From Lichtheimia corymbifera B2541 (taxonomy: Eukaryota > Mucoromycota > Mucoromycetes > Mucorales > Lichtheimiaceae), in NCBI GenBank assembly GCA_000697475.1, contig JNEU01000881.1, positions 186,001-250,000 on the forward strand: a stretch of DNA of 64,000 nucleotides, in the 5' to 3' direction. Within the stretch, counting starts at the first letter, position 1. Each line of letters begins with the position of its first letter. A program made the position numbers and the translations under genes. A model generated the notes under the pieces. It had not been told where the DNA came from, did not search any database, and saw only the letters and a program-made list of their open reading frames with translations. Positions 47,369 through 58,247 of the stretch are shown here, piece after piece.

Positions 47369-47547
47369 AAAGTTGCTATGGTTCTTGTAGTACCATCTTT
47401 TTTCCCCCTTTATGATTGCTTTGAAAAACAATAATATAAAAATGAATGAAATGATATATCAGGTTACATAGAGTGATTGTTGCACACTCGTGCCTAGAGA
47501 AAGACAGACACCCATTTCCTTTTCCTGCTCTTCCCTTTGATTTTATT

Positions 47548-48853
47548 ATGCAAACGTGTCGACCAAAACATAATGTCCCGATGGCAAGGCCATTGCATGA
47601 CGAGTCGAATGGCAGCCGATTGAGCAAGATGAGCCCATGTGGAACGCTTGGACGATATGCAGGGAACACACGACTGATATGCAATGGGCGATGGATTATT
47701 GGACCAGAGCAGTGGCCAAGCTTGATTACACTTTTGTTGTTTATTGCTCCTTGTGTTCTTTTTGCCATCTTTACGTGAGCATGCACCATGTGGGCGTTTC
47801 AATGTATATCAACATGCAGCTAAAAAAGGCAAATGTATACTAGATGTCCTTTTCTTTGGCATCATGTGCACCCTGCTGTACCGATAATATTTGCATATAT
47901 GGCGGCCATTGCGTTGGCATCCATGTTAAAGACATCCTTTACTGATCCGGGGGTATGTATGGAATGAGGATGGAAGAGTCAATCAATATATCCAACTGCT
48001 GCTGTTGTTATGTAGATCATCCCTAGATATTTGCATGCTTCAGCCGTCGATGCAGCAGCAGCAACAACAGACCCACAGGGACTACATTACCGCGAGGTCC
48101 AGATCAAGGGCCGCTCATGGTCCCTTAAATATTGCGATACATGCCAGATTTTTCGTCCTCCTCGAGCATCCCACTGCAGGCAGTGCGACAATTGTGTTGG
48201 TGGGTATTACTTATATAGACGGCTTGGTAACTGCTAGCTTGCTAACCATTAAATTTCCCTTCAAAAGAATGCGAGGATCATCATTGTATTTGGCTGAACA
48301 ATTGCATTGGCAAACGCAACTATCGCTCCTTTTTCACGTTTATCACCACATGCACATTATTATGCCTTTATCTCGTTGGATGCTGTATTGCTCATGTGCT
48401 TCTATCAGTACCTTCATCAGTACACGATCGTTCCTTTCATGATATGTTTATCCATGCACCTGTCAGCTTTTGTTTAGCCATTGTATGCTTTGTGCTCCTG
48501 TGGATGGTGGGGAGTCTTACGCTTTTTCATTGCTGGTTAATAGCACGTGGTGTCACCACCCACGAACAGGTAATAAAAACATTCTTTGGCATGAATGGTT
48601 GTCTCATTGCTTTAAACGTAGTTGCGAGCACGCATAATGAGAGCAAGGGGGTATCCAAGTAGCAGCCCATACAAATCAAACAACCCCTTAATGAATGCGG
48701 TGCAAGCCATCTGTCAATATCGGCCAATCAGGCACGTGTATTACTACCATATGTTTGAAACTGTTCGAGTCACATGTCATTGTTGCTGAATCATTTATTT
48801 ACTACTACTATAGTTACATCCGGACAATACAGCAAGGAAATAGGGATATCTAG
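47548..48853 (+). CDS. DHHC palmitoyltransferase (Erf2-like)
   Basis: Transfers palmitate to cysteines of membrane-associated proteins in the ER or Golgi. Start ATG at 47548. Exon 1 has the family pattern GNTRLICNGRWIIGP and a membrane span (LITLLLFIAPCVLFAIF). Exon 2 gives a second span (IIFAYMAAIALASML) and SFTDPG. Exon 3 holds the cysteine-rich part: YCDTCQIFRPPRASHCRQCD. Exon 4 has the catalytic CEDHHCIWLNNCIGKRNYRS, then two spans. The last part includes NPLMNAVQAICQYRPI. The 3' end is uncertain: a GC-donor intron after ATCAG (about 48729) would join to TACATCCGG and stop at 48853, while reading through stops near 48790. The four-span, Erf2-like layout is clear. Confidence 0.75.
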
Positions 48854-48955
48854 TAGCGAGCAGAAAGAGGATATGATATTTACAAAGGATGATTGGGATG
48901 ATTGGGATGATGATGATAATGATGACAATGGGATAAATACAACGGATGGCTTCTA

Positions 48956-49873
48956 TTACATGAGTACCTTGGAGAACATGCCATCGCCCACAATGGGTTT
49001 GAGACCTTCTTGAAGACATTCATACTTTACAAAGTCGCGAACTTGTTCAGTGGTCATTCCTGCGACACGTACAAGCATTCCACGGCCTTTAAGGAAGGGG
49101 CTGGTTGACCATAAGAGAGGACGGTGTTGTGTGCTTGCCATAAAGCGTTGTTCTTCAGTCATTCGTTCAAGTTTCTCGATTGATTCGGGGACACCGACAA
49201 TGATCAGGGTTGCAAAGCACGTGTATGGACCGAGTTGACCTGCATAACTTGTCAAAGGGGCAGGCATGGGTTGACTATTTCCCTTGTGATCTTTTGTCTT
49301 ATCATCGAGCGCCATATGATCACGTAATACAAGCTTGCCCTCAACGAAGACATCAATTCGACTTGAATAGTGCTGGAATAGCCAACTCTCGCCACGTGTG
49401 ATACGACCGCTATTGAACCAGTCGAGCAATACCAACTTGGAAGTAGCGCCAGAAGCAAGGTGGAATGTTTGGCGGGAGCAAAAAGACGACAGCTTGAAGG
49501 ACGTAACTGGATCAGGCAGCAGCATGAGCGTAGCATCAGCAGCTATATAGTTTGCAATGATCTGTTCAGATGAGGGTGGGAGACCGAGTCTGCGTTGGAT
49601 GTCTTTGAAGATCTTGGTGTTGCCTTGTGTCATGAGCAGTAACTTGGCTTGAGGACCCACTCGAACGACAATGTCAAAGTGATCGCCGCTGACAATGCCA
49701 CCACCGTAGCTTAGCATGTAGACAGCTCCCAGACGGTTGGCATGGGCACCAGTTGGTACGAACTTTAAGGGGTATTGAGCATGGATACGAGAGAATTGAG
49801 CGCGGTTGCCAGAACACTCGCACACCAAAGTGCCACTGCCTGGTTTATTAGATGCTGTTGTAGAGAAATGCAT
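48956..49873 (-). CDS. ureD: Urease accessory protein UreD
   Basis: An uninterrupted frame of 305 residues starting MHFSTTASNKPGSGT. Family landmarks are visible: YPLKFVPTGAH, YMLSYGGGIVSGDHF, LLMTQGNTKIFK, MLLPDPVTSFK, LVLLDWFNSGRITRGESW and GMLVRVAGMTTEQVRDF. UreD forms a complex with UreF and UreG that inserts nickel into apo-urease. No other urease gene is in the window, so the structural enzyme and partners lie elsewhere, which is normal for fungi. It is convergent with the palmitoyltransferase gene, 3' ends about 100 bases apart. The ATG at 49873 is the first in frame. The lack of introns contrasts with its neighbours. Confidence 0.9.
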   Translation of the reverse strand: MHFSTTASNKPGSGTLVCECSGNRAQFSRIHAQYPLKFVPTGAHANRLGAVYMLSYGGGIVSGDHFDIVVRVGPQAKLLLMTQGNTKIFKDIQRRLGLPPSSEQIIANYIAADATLMLLPDPVTSFKLSSFCSRQTFHLASGATSKLVLLDWFNSGRITRGESWLFQHYSSRIDVFVEGKLVLRDHMALDDKTKDHKGNSQPMPAPLTSYAGQLGPYTCFATLIIVGVPESIEKLERMTEEQRFMASTQHRPLLWSTSPFLKGRGMLVRVAGMTTEQVRDFVKYECLQEGLKPIVGDGMFSKVLM

Positions 49874-51288
49874 TTGTAGTTAAAGAGTATAGAGTTGGAG
49901 AAAGAATGTGTCAAGTTAGATGCGGGGCAAGGACAATTCTCAAGATATAATAAATACCAGCTCACTTTTTTGTGTTACAGTAACTTCCCATCGAAGCTTT
50001 TTTGCTGAATGATGATCCCATCATTATTGATCATCCAGCTCCCTGGAATTGACACCAACCCCTTTACATCATATTTAGCAACTCTATGGGGAAATGTCAT
50101 TCTTGGCAACACCTGGTAGTACACACAAAAAAGATCAACCAAACCTACAAAAGCATCTACCTTGGCAAAAGGGCGTTTAATACAATACCTTTTGGGTTTC
50201 ATGTAGCACGAACACCTGGGCATCTCTTTAACTTTACTACGGCTATTTTTGTCCATTCATAGCAATCATACATCCCCCACACTCTCACTATTATATCCTC
50301 CGATGTATTGAGTACGTAGGCCCCAAGTGGCGCTCTTTAATCATGTGCGTGGTGAAACAATTAACTTTGTTTCCATGGTACAGATCCTTTCTTTTCCAGT
50401 ATAACCCAACGAGTACCCATCAAAAATTTCATAACAGTGCCAAGGTGCTTGTAGCACATGACCCCAAAATAAACCTTCACTTCTATATGCTGTTATTGAT
50501 GTAATTCTATGAATCACTGTTCCAGAACCTATCCCTTCTATCTTGATCATCGTTCATTAGTAGTAGTTATATTCTGAAACATGGAAAAGTCATTTTAGTA
50601 TCTGCATTAATCACTCCATTCATAACATAGAAACATGGAACTTGAAGGTTTTGCATGTATACACCAACTCATTGTGATTGCTCATGTCGTCGTACAACTT
50701 GTATGATGACCCCTTTTAACAAGCTTGCCAAGAGTAAATACCGAAACAAATAGCAACGTAAATGAAACCCAAACTCGCTTGTTGAACATGTTTAAGATAT
50801 TACAAACGGCTCTTTATTTCAATTATCAACATTATAGTACCAAAGGGAATGTCAATGCGGTGTATGATATTATAGCTGTCAGCAGCAAAGAGCATTAATG
50901 CAGTGGTTGACTGATCTGAGTTGGGTTGATTGGTGCAATAAGACAAGATGAGCACGTGCCTTTCCCTTTCATGCATTTGTAAACCGATCATCCCGTGTAT
51001 GCATTCCTTTGGTGGGTGGAGGTGTTGTCATGGCATCCTTGTGGGGTCATATCACGTGGACGTGCTCATTGTATTGATAAATGTAGCAGTGGCTGACTAT
51101 GCTGACATGATATACCAACATGATGCGTTGCTTGTATAAGACTTGTTCTTTTATTTTACTGCTATATTATATTCCTTTCCCATCATGCGTAGTACTTGTC
51201 AACGAGTCAAGTTGAATTCCCGCCTCATGTTTCACACTGAACACCTCTCTCCGGGAGCCGAGTTTCTTTCAACACAACGACAACCACA
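49874..51288. other. Divergent gap, UreD to endonuclease III
   Basis: About 1.4 kb. A weak minus-strand coding candidate lies at 49975-50550 (separate entry). The part 50551-51288 is AT-rich and shows no gene or clear repeat; it should hold the promoter of the endonuclease gene. Confidence 0.4.
49975..50550 (-). CDS. Unrecognised small coding candidate, possibly broken
   Basis: Two minus-strand frames lie end to end: about 69 residues from the ATG at 50550 (ITAYRSEGLFWGHVLQAPWH) and about 93 residues ending at 49975 (LVSIPGSWMINNDGIIIQQK). Both look protein-like in composition, and the two could be exons of one gene or a broken copy. I see no domain that I recognise and no signal peptide. 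The first ends in TGA after SPRT and the second begins after an in-frame change, with no ideal splice pair between them. It may be a relic or non-coding. Confidence 0.25.
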
Positions 51289-52578
51289 ATGTCCTCCATT
51301 CGTCGAAGCGCACGCATTGCAAAGACCAACGGTGTGGATGCATTAGCAGAATCGTTGACGATCAAAGCAGCACCAAAACGTAAGCAGAGTGCATCGATCA
51401 CTGAAAAAAAGACTACTGTCAAACGACGCACCAAGAGCGTAAAGCAGGAAGCCCGTGTCATGGGCAAGGCACCTGAAAACTGGCAAGCAGTATACGACCG
51501 GATACGTGATTATCGTAGCAAAACGACAGCACCGGTGGATACCATGGGTTGCGAGCGTTTAGCAGAGGAGGATGTGTCTGATAAAGTAAGCACAATCCAA
51601 CATAGGGTGGTTGTGGTTCTATTCTAACTCTCAAGATGTGTAGGTGTTCCGTTTCCAAACACTCGTTTCATTGATGCTCTCGTCACAAACCAAGGACACC
51701 GTTACTAGTGCCGCTGTCAAGAATATGCAAACGACGCTCCCAGGTGGCTTGACATTGGAAAGCATTCTACAAGTCAGCGAGGCGGATTTGGATGAGAAAA
51801 TTAAGGCTGTTGGATTCCATCAACGAAAAGCAGGGTAAGTGATTGTGATATGCGATATATAGGGGACATTTTTATTTATGGATACAAAAAAGTTATATCA
51901 AAAAGACCGCAGTTATTCTCCGTGACAAGTACGATGGTGATATACCCGATACCATTGAAGGATTGATGGATCTTCCAGGTGTAGGACCGAAAATGGTAAG
52001 CACACAATGAAAAAGAAGGGGAACAGCAAGGGCTGACGTTTTATGATAGGGATACCTCTGTCTCCAGATTGCATGGAAGATGTAAGTATTGGCGAGGTTG
52101 GTGGCGATTGGATATGATTATTGATTACGGGGGTGGGGTGGATAGGAATGCAGGCATTGGTGTGGATGTACATGTTCATCGTATCAGCAACCGACTTGGC
52201 TGGTGTAATACAGAGAATGCACAACCTGAAGATACACGCAAGGTAATGAGATCACTGATATGTCTTGGTCATTGGTATATGCTGATAAATGGTTCATCTT
52301 TGCAGCAACTCGAATCATGGTTACCCAAAGAATATTGGCGACCCATCAACCCTCTGCTTGTTGGTTTTGGACAAGTCATGTGCTTACCGAGAGGACCGAA
52401 ATGTGGTGAATGCCCAGTACGAGAATATTGTCCATCCGCTATCACGTCCGTCAAAAAGGTCAAAAAGGAAGTGGTGCAAAATGACAGTGTGGCGATCAAA
52501 GAGGAGTCGGTCGAGAATGTCACATTCACTGGTGAACATGACCCCACCATCAAGACTGAGAATCCTCTAGATTGGTAG
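51289..52578 (+). CDS. NTH1: Endonuclease III homologue (DNA glycosylase/AP lyase)
   Basis: Removes oxidised pyrimidines in base-excision repair, in nucleus and mitochondria. Six exons from the ATG at 51289. The N terminus is basic ([20 protein letters not shown]), suiting nuclear import. The HhH-GPD domain is complete: [17 protein letters not shown], the helix-hairpin-helix [13 protein letters not shown] with the catalytic lysine, and [17 protein letters not shown] with the catalytic aspartate. The iron-sulfur cluster ligands [17 protein letters not shown] fit Cx6Cx2Cx5C exactly. The intron after IAWK splits a codon (AT then G) and the reading resumes NAGIGVD. A lysine/glutamate-rich tail ends at 52578. 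Confidence 0.93.
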
Positions 52579-53473
52579 TATGTAGAATTGCTTGTGTCAA
52601 TAAATATTCCCTTTCGTGATTGAGATCTTGTTGCACACGACTGCTATTTAAGGCTAAGATATCACTTGATTCCCAAGCTTACCAAACCCACTCTCTATTC
52701 TATATATAATTTACTAGAATACCTTGGACATGACAATGCTAGCTTTAATTAGAATGTTCATCCATTTTTATGTACATAAAATGTATAATGCAACAGCATG
52801 CAATGTAATGTCTGCAGCTATCATGCATATTACTTGTTGAAAAAAAGAAGGGCCACTTGCCACAACGTTGGGCTTGTTTTCATGTTATGCTTGCTACCAA
52901 AGTCAAACAAATACATGTAGCTTGGAACTTTACTACAGTGTGCGCCTGCCTAGTATACGCTAATGGTATTGAATATGCAATTAATGCAAAGCGTAACATC
53001 GAATAATGCATCTGCCGAAGGTTTCAATGCATGCAATCAAAACAAAGACGCATCTTGTGCATAGTCTATATGCTGCTTTCGTTCGGCTTTAACTGTGGAG
53101 AGTACATATCTCGTCAATAAGCGCTAAATAGTACCTCTACATACAAACAATGAACCATCCACCATATTTGTATACATACTTGCTATCAATCTTTCGTACG
53201 ATGATAATCAGCAATCCTTACGTGCTTCGTTTCTGAAACCTTTCGTTGTTTTTATTTTGGAGATAATAAAAGATGATGGTAATGTAAGTAAACTGCTATT
53301 CTTCTCTTGCAAAATTAATACGTATACAAAAAGATTAGAGAGAAGATATGCAGGTGGTATGCAATAGTTTGCGCGTGCCATGTTTGTGTGAATGGATTGG
53401 TCAATTTCAGGGTGGTGGTGATGCTGGGGGGAAGAGGAGAATAGTAAACACTAAAACCGGGGAAGAAGAGGTA
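52579..53473. other. Convergent 3' gap
   Basis: About 890 AT-rich bases between the endonuclease and the mitochondrial carrier 3' ends. I see no gene, RNA or strong repeat in it. Confidence 0.45.
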
Positions 53474-54727
53474 TTACTTTTGAGCAATCATCTTGGGAAC
53501 TTCGCCATCTTGAATCTTTTCAGTGAAGATATCAAGCCAAGATTTGACCTTTTCATAGACGACAAAGGTCACAGCTTGACCAGGAGCCACACGCAATACA
53601 CGTGGAGTCAAACCCTTATAGAACGCCCTGAAACCTTCCTTGGTATAGATCTCGTTTGATACAAACTTAACCCGCTCCCAACCTGAACCAGTAAGCTTTG
53701 TAGACTTTTGGATACGAGTCTTGATGGTATCAATGGGTGCATTTGACAAAGGACCCATGGCTCCAGAAATACCACCGATAACGAGTGTTTGATAGGAAGG
53801 AAGCTCATCGACCTTTTGAATCTTTTTGCCTAAATGCTTGAGCTCTTGATAAGCAGTGAAATTGGCGGCCTGGTTGGTTGCTATGGTAACATCTGAGTTA
53901 GGATACCGTGTGTGCATAATCCTTGTAATGATCCTTACCTTGTCTCAAGGCCGTCAAGCCAACACCCTTATAGAGAGCACGGAAGCCTTCTTCTTTGATG
54001 ATCGTCAAGAGTGCATGCGGGGCTATTACAAAGCATGAGTTTATAAATCATTTGTCATAAAAGCGTGTGGATTTTACCGGACTTATACTTGGGGGTTTCG
54101 AGTGGATCCATGAGACTATGTCTTTGTGCTTGCAATCTATTATTTTGTCAACGAGTTAGTGACATTGCAATGACAAGAAGGTCGCGTTCAATTGCTGTCA
54201 CCTGATTTTAACAAGGTCCATTGGCGACACCACTGCTACGGCTTCTGTTGTACCAGCAGCAAGACCAGCTAGAGAGAGATACGACGGTGAGATAGCCGTA
54301 GATCACCATATTGATGATAAAAGTACTTACCAAAAAAGACTCCAGTAGTACTAACCTTGCCATTGGCATCTGCCATCCATGACTTGTACAGCTCAAAGGA
54401 ACTGAAGCGGATAGCCATCTTTGGTACGATACCGGAAACAACTGCACCCAAACCTTTGTAGAGAGCCCAAAACGATTCATTCCTTACAATCTTGGCACCA
54501 ACGCCCAAGAAACCGAGCTTCTTGGCCTATATATATATACATAGCATGAATAAACGTCCAACTGTAGAATTGACGACGATAATAATTACACCATGGTTTC
54601 TGCTTAGTTGCATTCTGACTTTGACTGTATCCAATGGATGGCAGGTACATGCTTCCATAAATCCAGCGCTACCACCAGCAACGAGATGGGTGAGAAGAGA
54701 GGTGGGTTTCTTGTTGTCACGGCTCAT
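53474..54727 (-). CDS. SFC1: Mitochondrial succinate-fumarate carrier (Sfc1)
   Basis: A six-span mitochondrial carrier family protein. The start at 54727 gives MSRDNKKPTSLLTHLVAGGS. The three PxDxxK signature repeats are all present: CHPLDTVKVR (first), VSPMDLVKIR (second) and NAPIDTIKTR (third), each followed by a glycine-rich matrix helix (ALYKGLGAVVSGIVPK; ALYKGVGLTALRQATNQAAN; AFYKGLTPRVLRVAPGQAV). The residues around TNQAANFTAYQEL are those I associate with Sfc1/Acr1, which exchanges cytosolic succinate for matrix fumarate during gluconeogenesis on acetate or ethanol. Five or so exons; length about 315 residues. A good TATA box, reading CTATATAAAAGG on the minus strand, lies about 55 bases upstream. 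Confidence 0.88.
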
Positions 54728-56570
54728 GATTTGAGTGGAAAATGGGAAAAAGAGATGATCGCAACAAGATGTCAATACTACCCTTTTATATAGAGCAATA
54801 ATCCTTGGCAAATAAATGGTTGCATTAGGGGAGAAGAGGATCAATCACCAAGAATTAGGGAGCTTTGGGGGGGGTGAACATAATCTCATCATGATGCTCA
54901 TCCGACCCCCCATCCCCCAATGACGCCTTTTAGAAAAAGGGGAAAAGGTGGTTACATACGTTGGGGGAGGTGATTGCCTTTGTTCATCCAGAATCTTCAT
55001 TTACATTAGGAAAGGAAAAAACAATGATGGCTACATGCGTGCAAAGCTGGTCATTATGTCTCTTGTATTAAGCGCGAGACAATGAGTTGGTCTTGGTAGT
55101 TCTAGTGATAAGACTTGTTATGCTGAAGAATATCTTGCTGATGATAAAGAAGGTTCAAAGGGCGTATGGTCAGGTACATTGCATTGCTCCCTGGACATGA
55201 TCAGCGCGGTCTCTTTTTGCAAAAAGTAAACAAACAAGCTGATGGTGCATCGTCATTTTCCCCCCGCTCACGCTTTGTATCTGATTCATTTGAGATGCAT
55301 ATTGATATTTCGTCCATTGTAATTTTACCATTCAAAGAAAAAAAAAAAGAGGTTTTCTGCCGTACTGCCCATTCTACTGAAAGAACAGTATCATCGTCAA
55401 TAATAAGGGGTGCTATGTACCGCGTCAAGTAATGGTGGTGTTGCTGCTGCAGGCAGTAGTCTGTGCTCGGTACATGGATGTTGACCCACCCATTGGAAAG
55501 TTTGTTGACATGGAGCCATAGTCAACAAATATAAACACTACAAGACTCGATCGTCAATGTACGTAGCCAACGTTTGTTACCATGGACGAGAGGTATTTGT
55601 TGGATCATTCATCTTTATTATCAACTTTTGGTATATATTCAGGTCAATGTAAAAAGTGAATATTTGCCACCTAAATCCTTGTTGGCTGCAGGGAACCTTC
55701 CATACAAGTGCCTTTGGATCCCAGAAGCATCATCGTTGGGTGGGTGGTGCATGTCGCCCTATATAATACATATGCTCCTCTCACTCGCTCTCTCCCTTTC
55801 AACTTGCGCCTCCCCCTTGGTTCTTTGTCTCCTGTTTGCCAAGAAGCCACATCGGAAACCAAGTTCCTCTCACCATGAGCGTGTCATTAAAATATGCTGC
55901 ATACACTTTACTCCTGGAGACAATGTGCATCTTTTAGCCAGAATTGAAAAAGTATTGCATAAAGACATGTCTTTATTCAGGTACAAGAAGGCTATTTGTT
56001 TAGTGTCGTCATTTGTTGCATTTATCGAGTGTTGTCGATTCGTTGTTAGTGATGACTGGTTTGTGTGTCAGATGTGATCGTAGCTGGGCTATCGATCAAG
56101 GATCGGCTTGTGGATGTTTAACCGAGAAAATGTGCATCTTTGTGTCATGTGCATCCTAACTCGAAACAGCATACAATTTCACCGAGGATCGTAAACAAAT
56201 TGAGATCTCTACGTCGATCAACATTGACAGAGTTCATGCAACCTGCCCACATGATAATAGATAGGCTGTATCTACGCTCACGTCGATCATCCAGCAAAGT
56301 AATGGCATAGGTGGTATAGAGTGCTTTAGCACAAAAGATGTTGTATGCCGAAACGTTGAATATGGATGATGATGTATTATTGTCCTCATCGCCGTGTTTC
56401 TCGAGTGGATGGTAGAAACCGAGACAGAAACAGAAACAAACAACCGAGGCGAATCGGTGATCATGGTATTGGAAAAATGAATGTGCTTTCACACCTTTCT
56501 GCCTTTCATTTGCACTCGGCTGTTCCTTCCTTTTCCACATTCCTTTACATCTTCAAGGCCGTCGTCGATC
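54728..56570. promoter_or_regulatory. Divergent intergenic region, Sfc1 to Chs4-like
   Basis: About 1.84 kb. The TATA box for the carrier sits at 54784-54792. The rest is AT-rich with an A-run near 55341 and no gene that I can support. Frames such as 55574-56077 have no family resemblance. Confidence 0.5.
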
Positions 56571-58151
56571 ATGGCAGCTGTACAAACAACCGGCCCCGTT
56601 AACGTCGACGACCCATCTTCATCATCATCATGGTATCCTCATGATCGTCACCAAAAGTCATCATCCACACAGCATGCCACTAGTACGAGCAAGGCTTGTG
56701 CTATCGAATCATTGTATCAATCCAATGGTAGCGCCAACAATAGTAGCAGTAGCACTCATGTCTGCAACTCGCTGCAATCATCATCGACCGATCCATCACT
56801 TTTCACTTCCTCCACTGGTAGTGTTCAATCATTGGGTGCACAACGACGCCTTTATCATCCGCACACACGCTCTTCAGCCACAGCATCGCCACCACCCACA
56901 CGTTGGCCATCACCCACAACAACTGAAGAGGTCGCTCAATTGGTTAAACAAGTGCGTGGAACAGGAGACAATCATCAACAATTGGCTTTGTGTAAACAAA
57001 TGATGCAACAAGCAGCACAGCTTGAAAACGTCAAACAACAGCAAAGTGATAGCACTCTGGACTTGGATAAAGCGCTTCTACGTGATGCACTGCAAACTCA
57101 TACACGGCATTTATTGAGACGTCTTGCGCGTAATGGATCATCAGCAAGTGGACAAGCACAATTTCTACTTGGAACGTGTATTGGTAGTGGTACTTTGGGA
57201 TTTGACAAGGATGTTTTCAAAGCATGTGAGTGGTATGAACAGGCTGCTAAACTTGGATATCGGGAGGCTGCTTTTCGAGCTGGTGCATGCTATGAATATG
57301 GTGTTGGCACGCGACAAGACCACGTGCGAGCTGTGGCGTATTATGACAAGGGAGCACGCATGGGCCACACGGCAAGCATGTATCGTCTAGGGGTGATTCT
57401 TTTGCGTGGCTACTGTCGTCAAACACCGCAACCGCGTACTGCCGTTTGCTGGCTTCAAAGAGCTGTTGATCCAGGCAATGATCCGCAACCGTTGCCATGT
57501 GCATTACATGCACTAGCCATGGTACAGCTTACAGGCGAATGTACACGTACAAGTCTCGTTCCCGATACCGCATATGCCATACATTTATTGGAGCGTGCAG
57601 CATCCCTTGGCCATGTACCCAGCATGTACAAGTTGGGTGAATGCTTTGAAACTGGCGACCATGTTGATCATCCCGATGATGTCCGATCCATTTATTGGTA
57701 CTCGTGTGCTGCACAGCAAGGTTGTCCACATGCTGCTCTCGCTCTCTCAGGATGGTATTTGACAGGGTCGTATACAGTCGATATTCTTCCACAATCCGAT
57801 CATGAATCGTTACTCTGGGCTAAACGTGCTGCATCCACTCGCATTGAAACTCGTGATTATTATGAAGGTCTCGTTCCCGTCAATGAAACGGTTGCCAATG
57901 CATGTTTTGTCGTCGCACACTATCTCGAACACGGTATTGGTGTATCACAGGCCCAGCCACATGATGCAATTGCATGGTATCGTAGAGCAGCAGCACTCGG
58001 CCATGAACGTGCAAAATTACGCTTACAGGATCAACTCGACTATGACGATACCAGCAACCCTTGTTCATCCTCCTCGTCTACCACAAGTTCAAACAGCTCC
58101 AAAAGCAATAGGAATAGTAAACGTGCCAACCGCTCGTGTGTCATCATGTAA
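56571..58151 (+). CDS. Sel1-repeat protein with CaaX end (Chs4/Skt5-like)
   Basis: Single exon of about 526 residues from the ATG at 56571; an earlier in-frame ATG at 56481 only adds a hydrophobic leader. The N-terminal 150 residues are serine/threonine/histidine-rich. From about residue 200 come tandem Sel1-like repeats: AQFLLGTCIGSGTLGFDKDV, AAFRAGACYEYGVGTRQDHV, MYRLGVILL, SMYKLGECFETGDHVD and ACFVVAHYLEHGIGV, about seven units. The protein ends in CVIM, a CaaX prenylation box with M that favours farnesyl transfer. Sel1 repeats plus a farnesylated end is the layout of yeast Chs4/Skt5, which activates chitin synthase III at the bud neck. Here a role in cell-wall chitin deposition is inferred. 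Confidence 0.82.
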   Translation: MAAVQTTGPVNVDDPSSSSSWYPHDRHQKSSSTQHATSTSKACAIESLYQSNGSANNSSSSTHVCNSLQSSSTDPSLFTSSTGSVQSLGAQRRLYHPHTRSSATASPPPTRWPSPTTTEEVAQLVKQVRGTGDNHQQLALCKQMMQQAAQLENVKQQQSDSTLDLDKALLRDALQTHTRHLLRRLARNGSSASGQAQFLLGTCIGSGTLGFDKDVFKACEWYEQAAKLGYREAAFRAGACYEYGVGTRQDHVRAVAYYDKGARMGHTASMYRLGVILLRGYCRQTPQPRTAVCWLQRAVDPGNDPQPLPCALHALAMVQLTGECTRTSLVPDTAYAIHLLERAASLGHVPSMYKLGECFETGDHVDHPDDVRSIYWYSCAAQQGCPHAALALSGWYLTGSYTVDILPQSDHESLLWAKRAASTRIETRDYYEGLVPVNETVANACFVVAHYLEHGIGVSQAQPHDAIAWYRRAAALGHERAKLRLQDQLDYDDTSNPCSSSSSTTSSNSSKSNRNSKRANRSCVIM

Positions 58152-58247
58152 AAATGTCCCTCTTTAATTAACCTATATTCATCTATGTTATTTCATCACA
58201 TAAGAATATCTTTTTGTAAATATACATACGCTTTGTTCTATCATGTG

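Noticed and set aside
55574..56077. 167-residue plus-strand frame in the Sfc1-Chs4 gap
   Set aside because: Composition is not protein-like and no motif, splice or family cue supports it.
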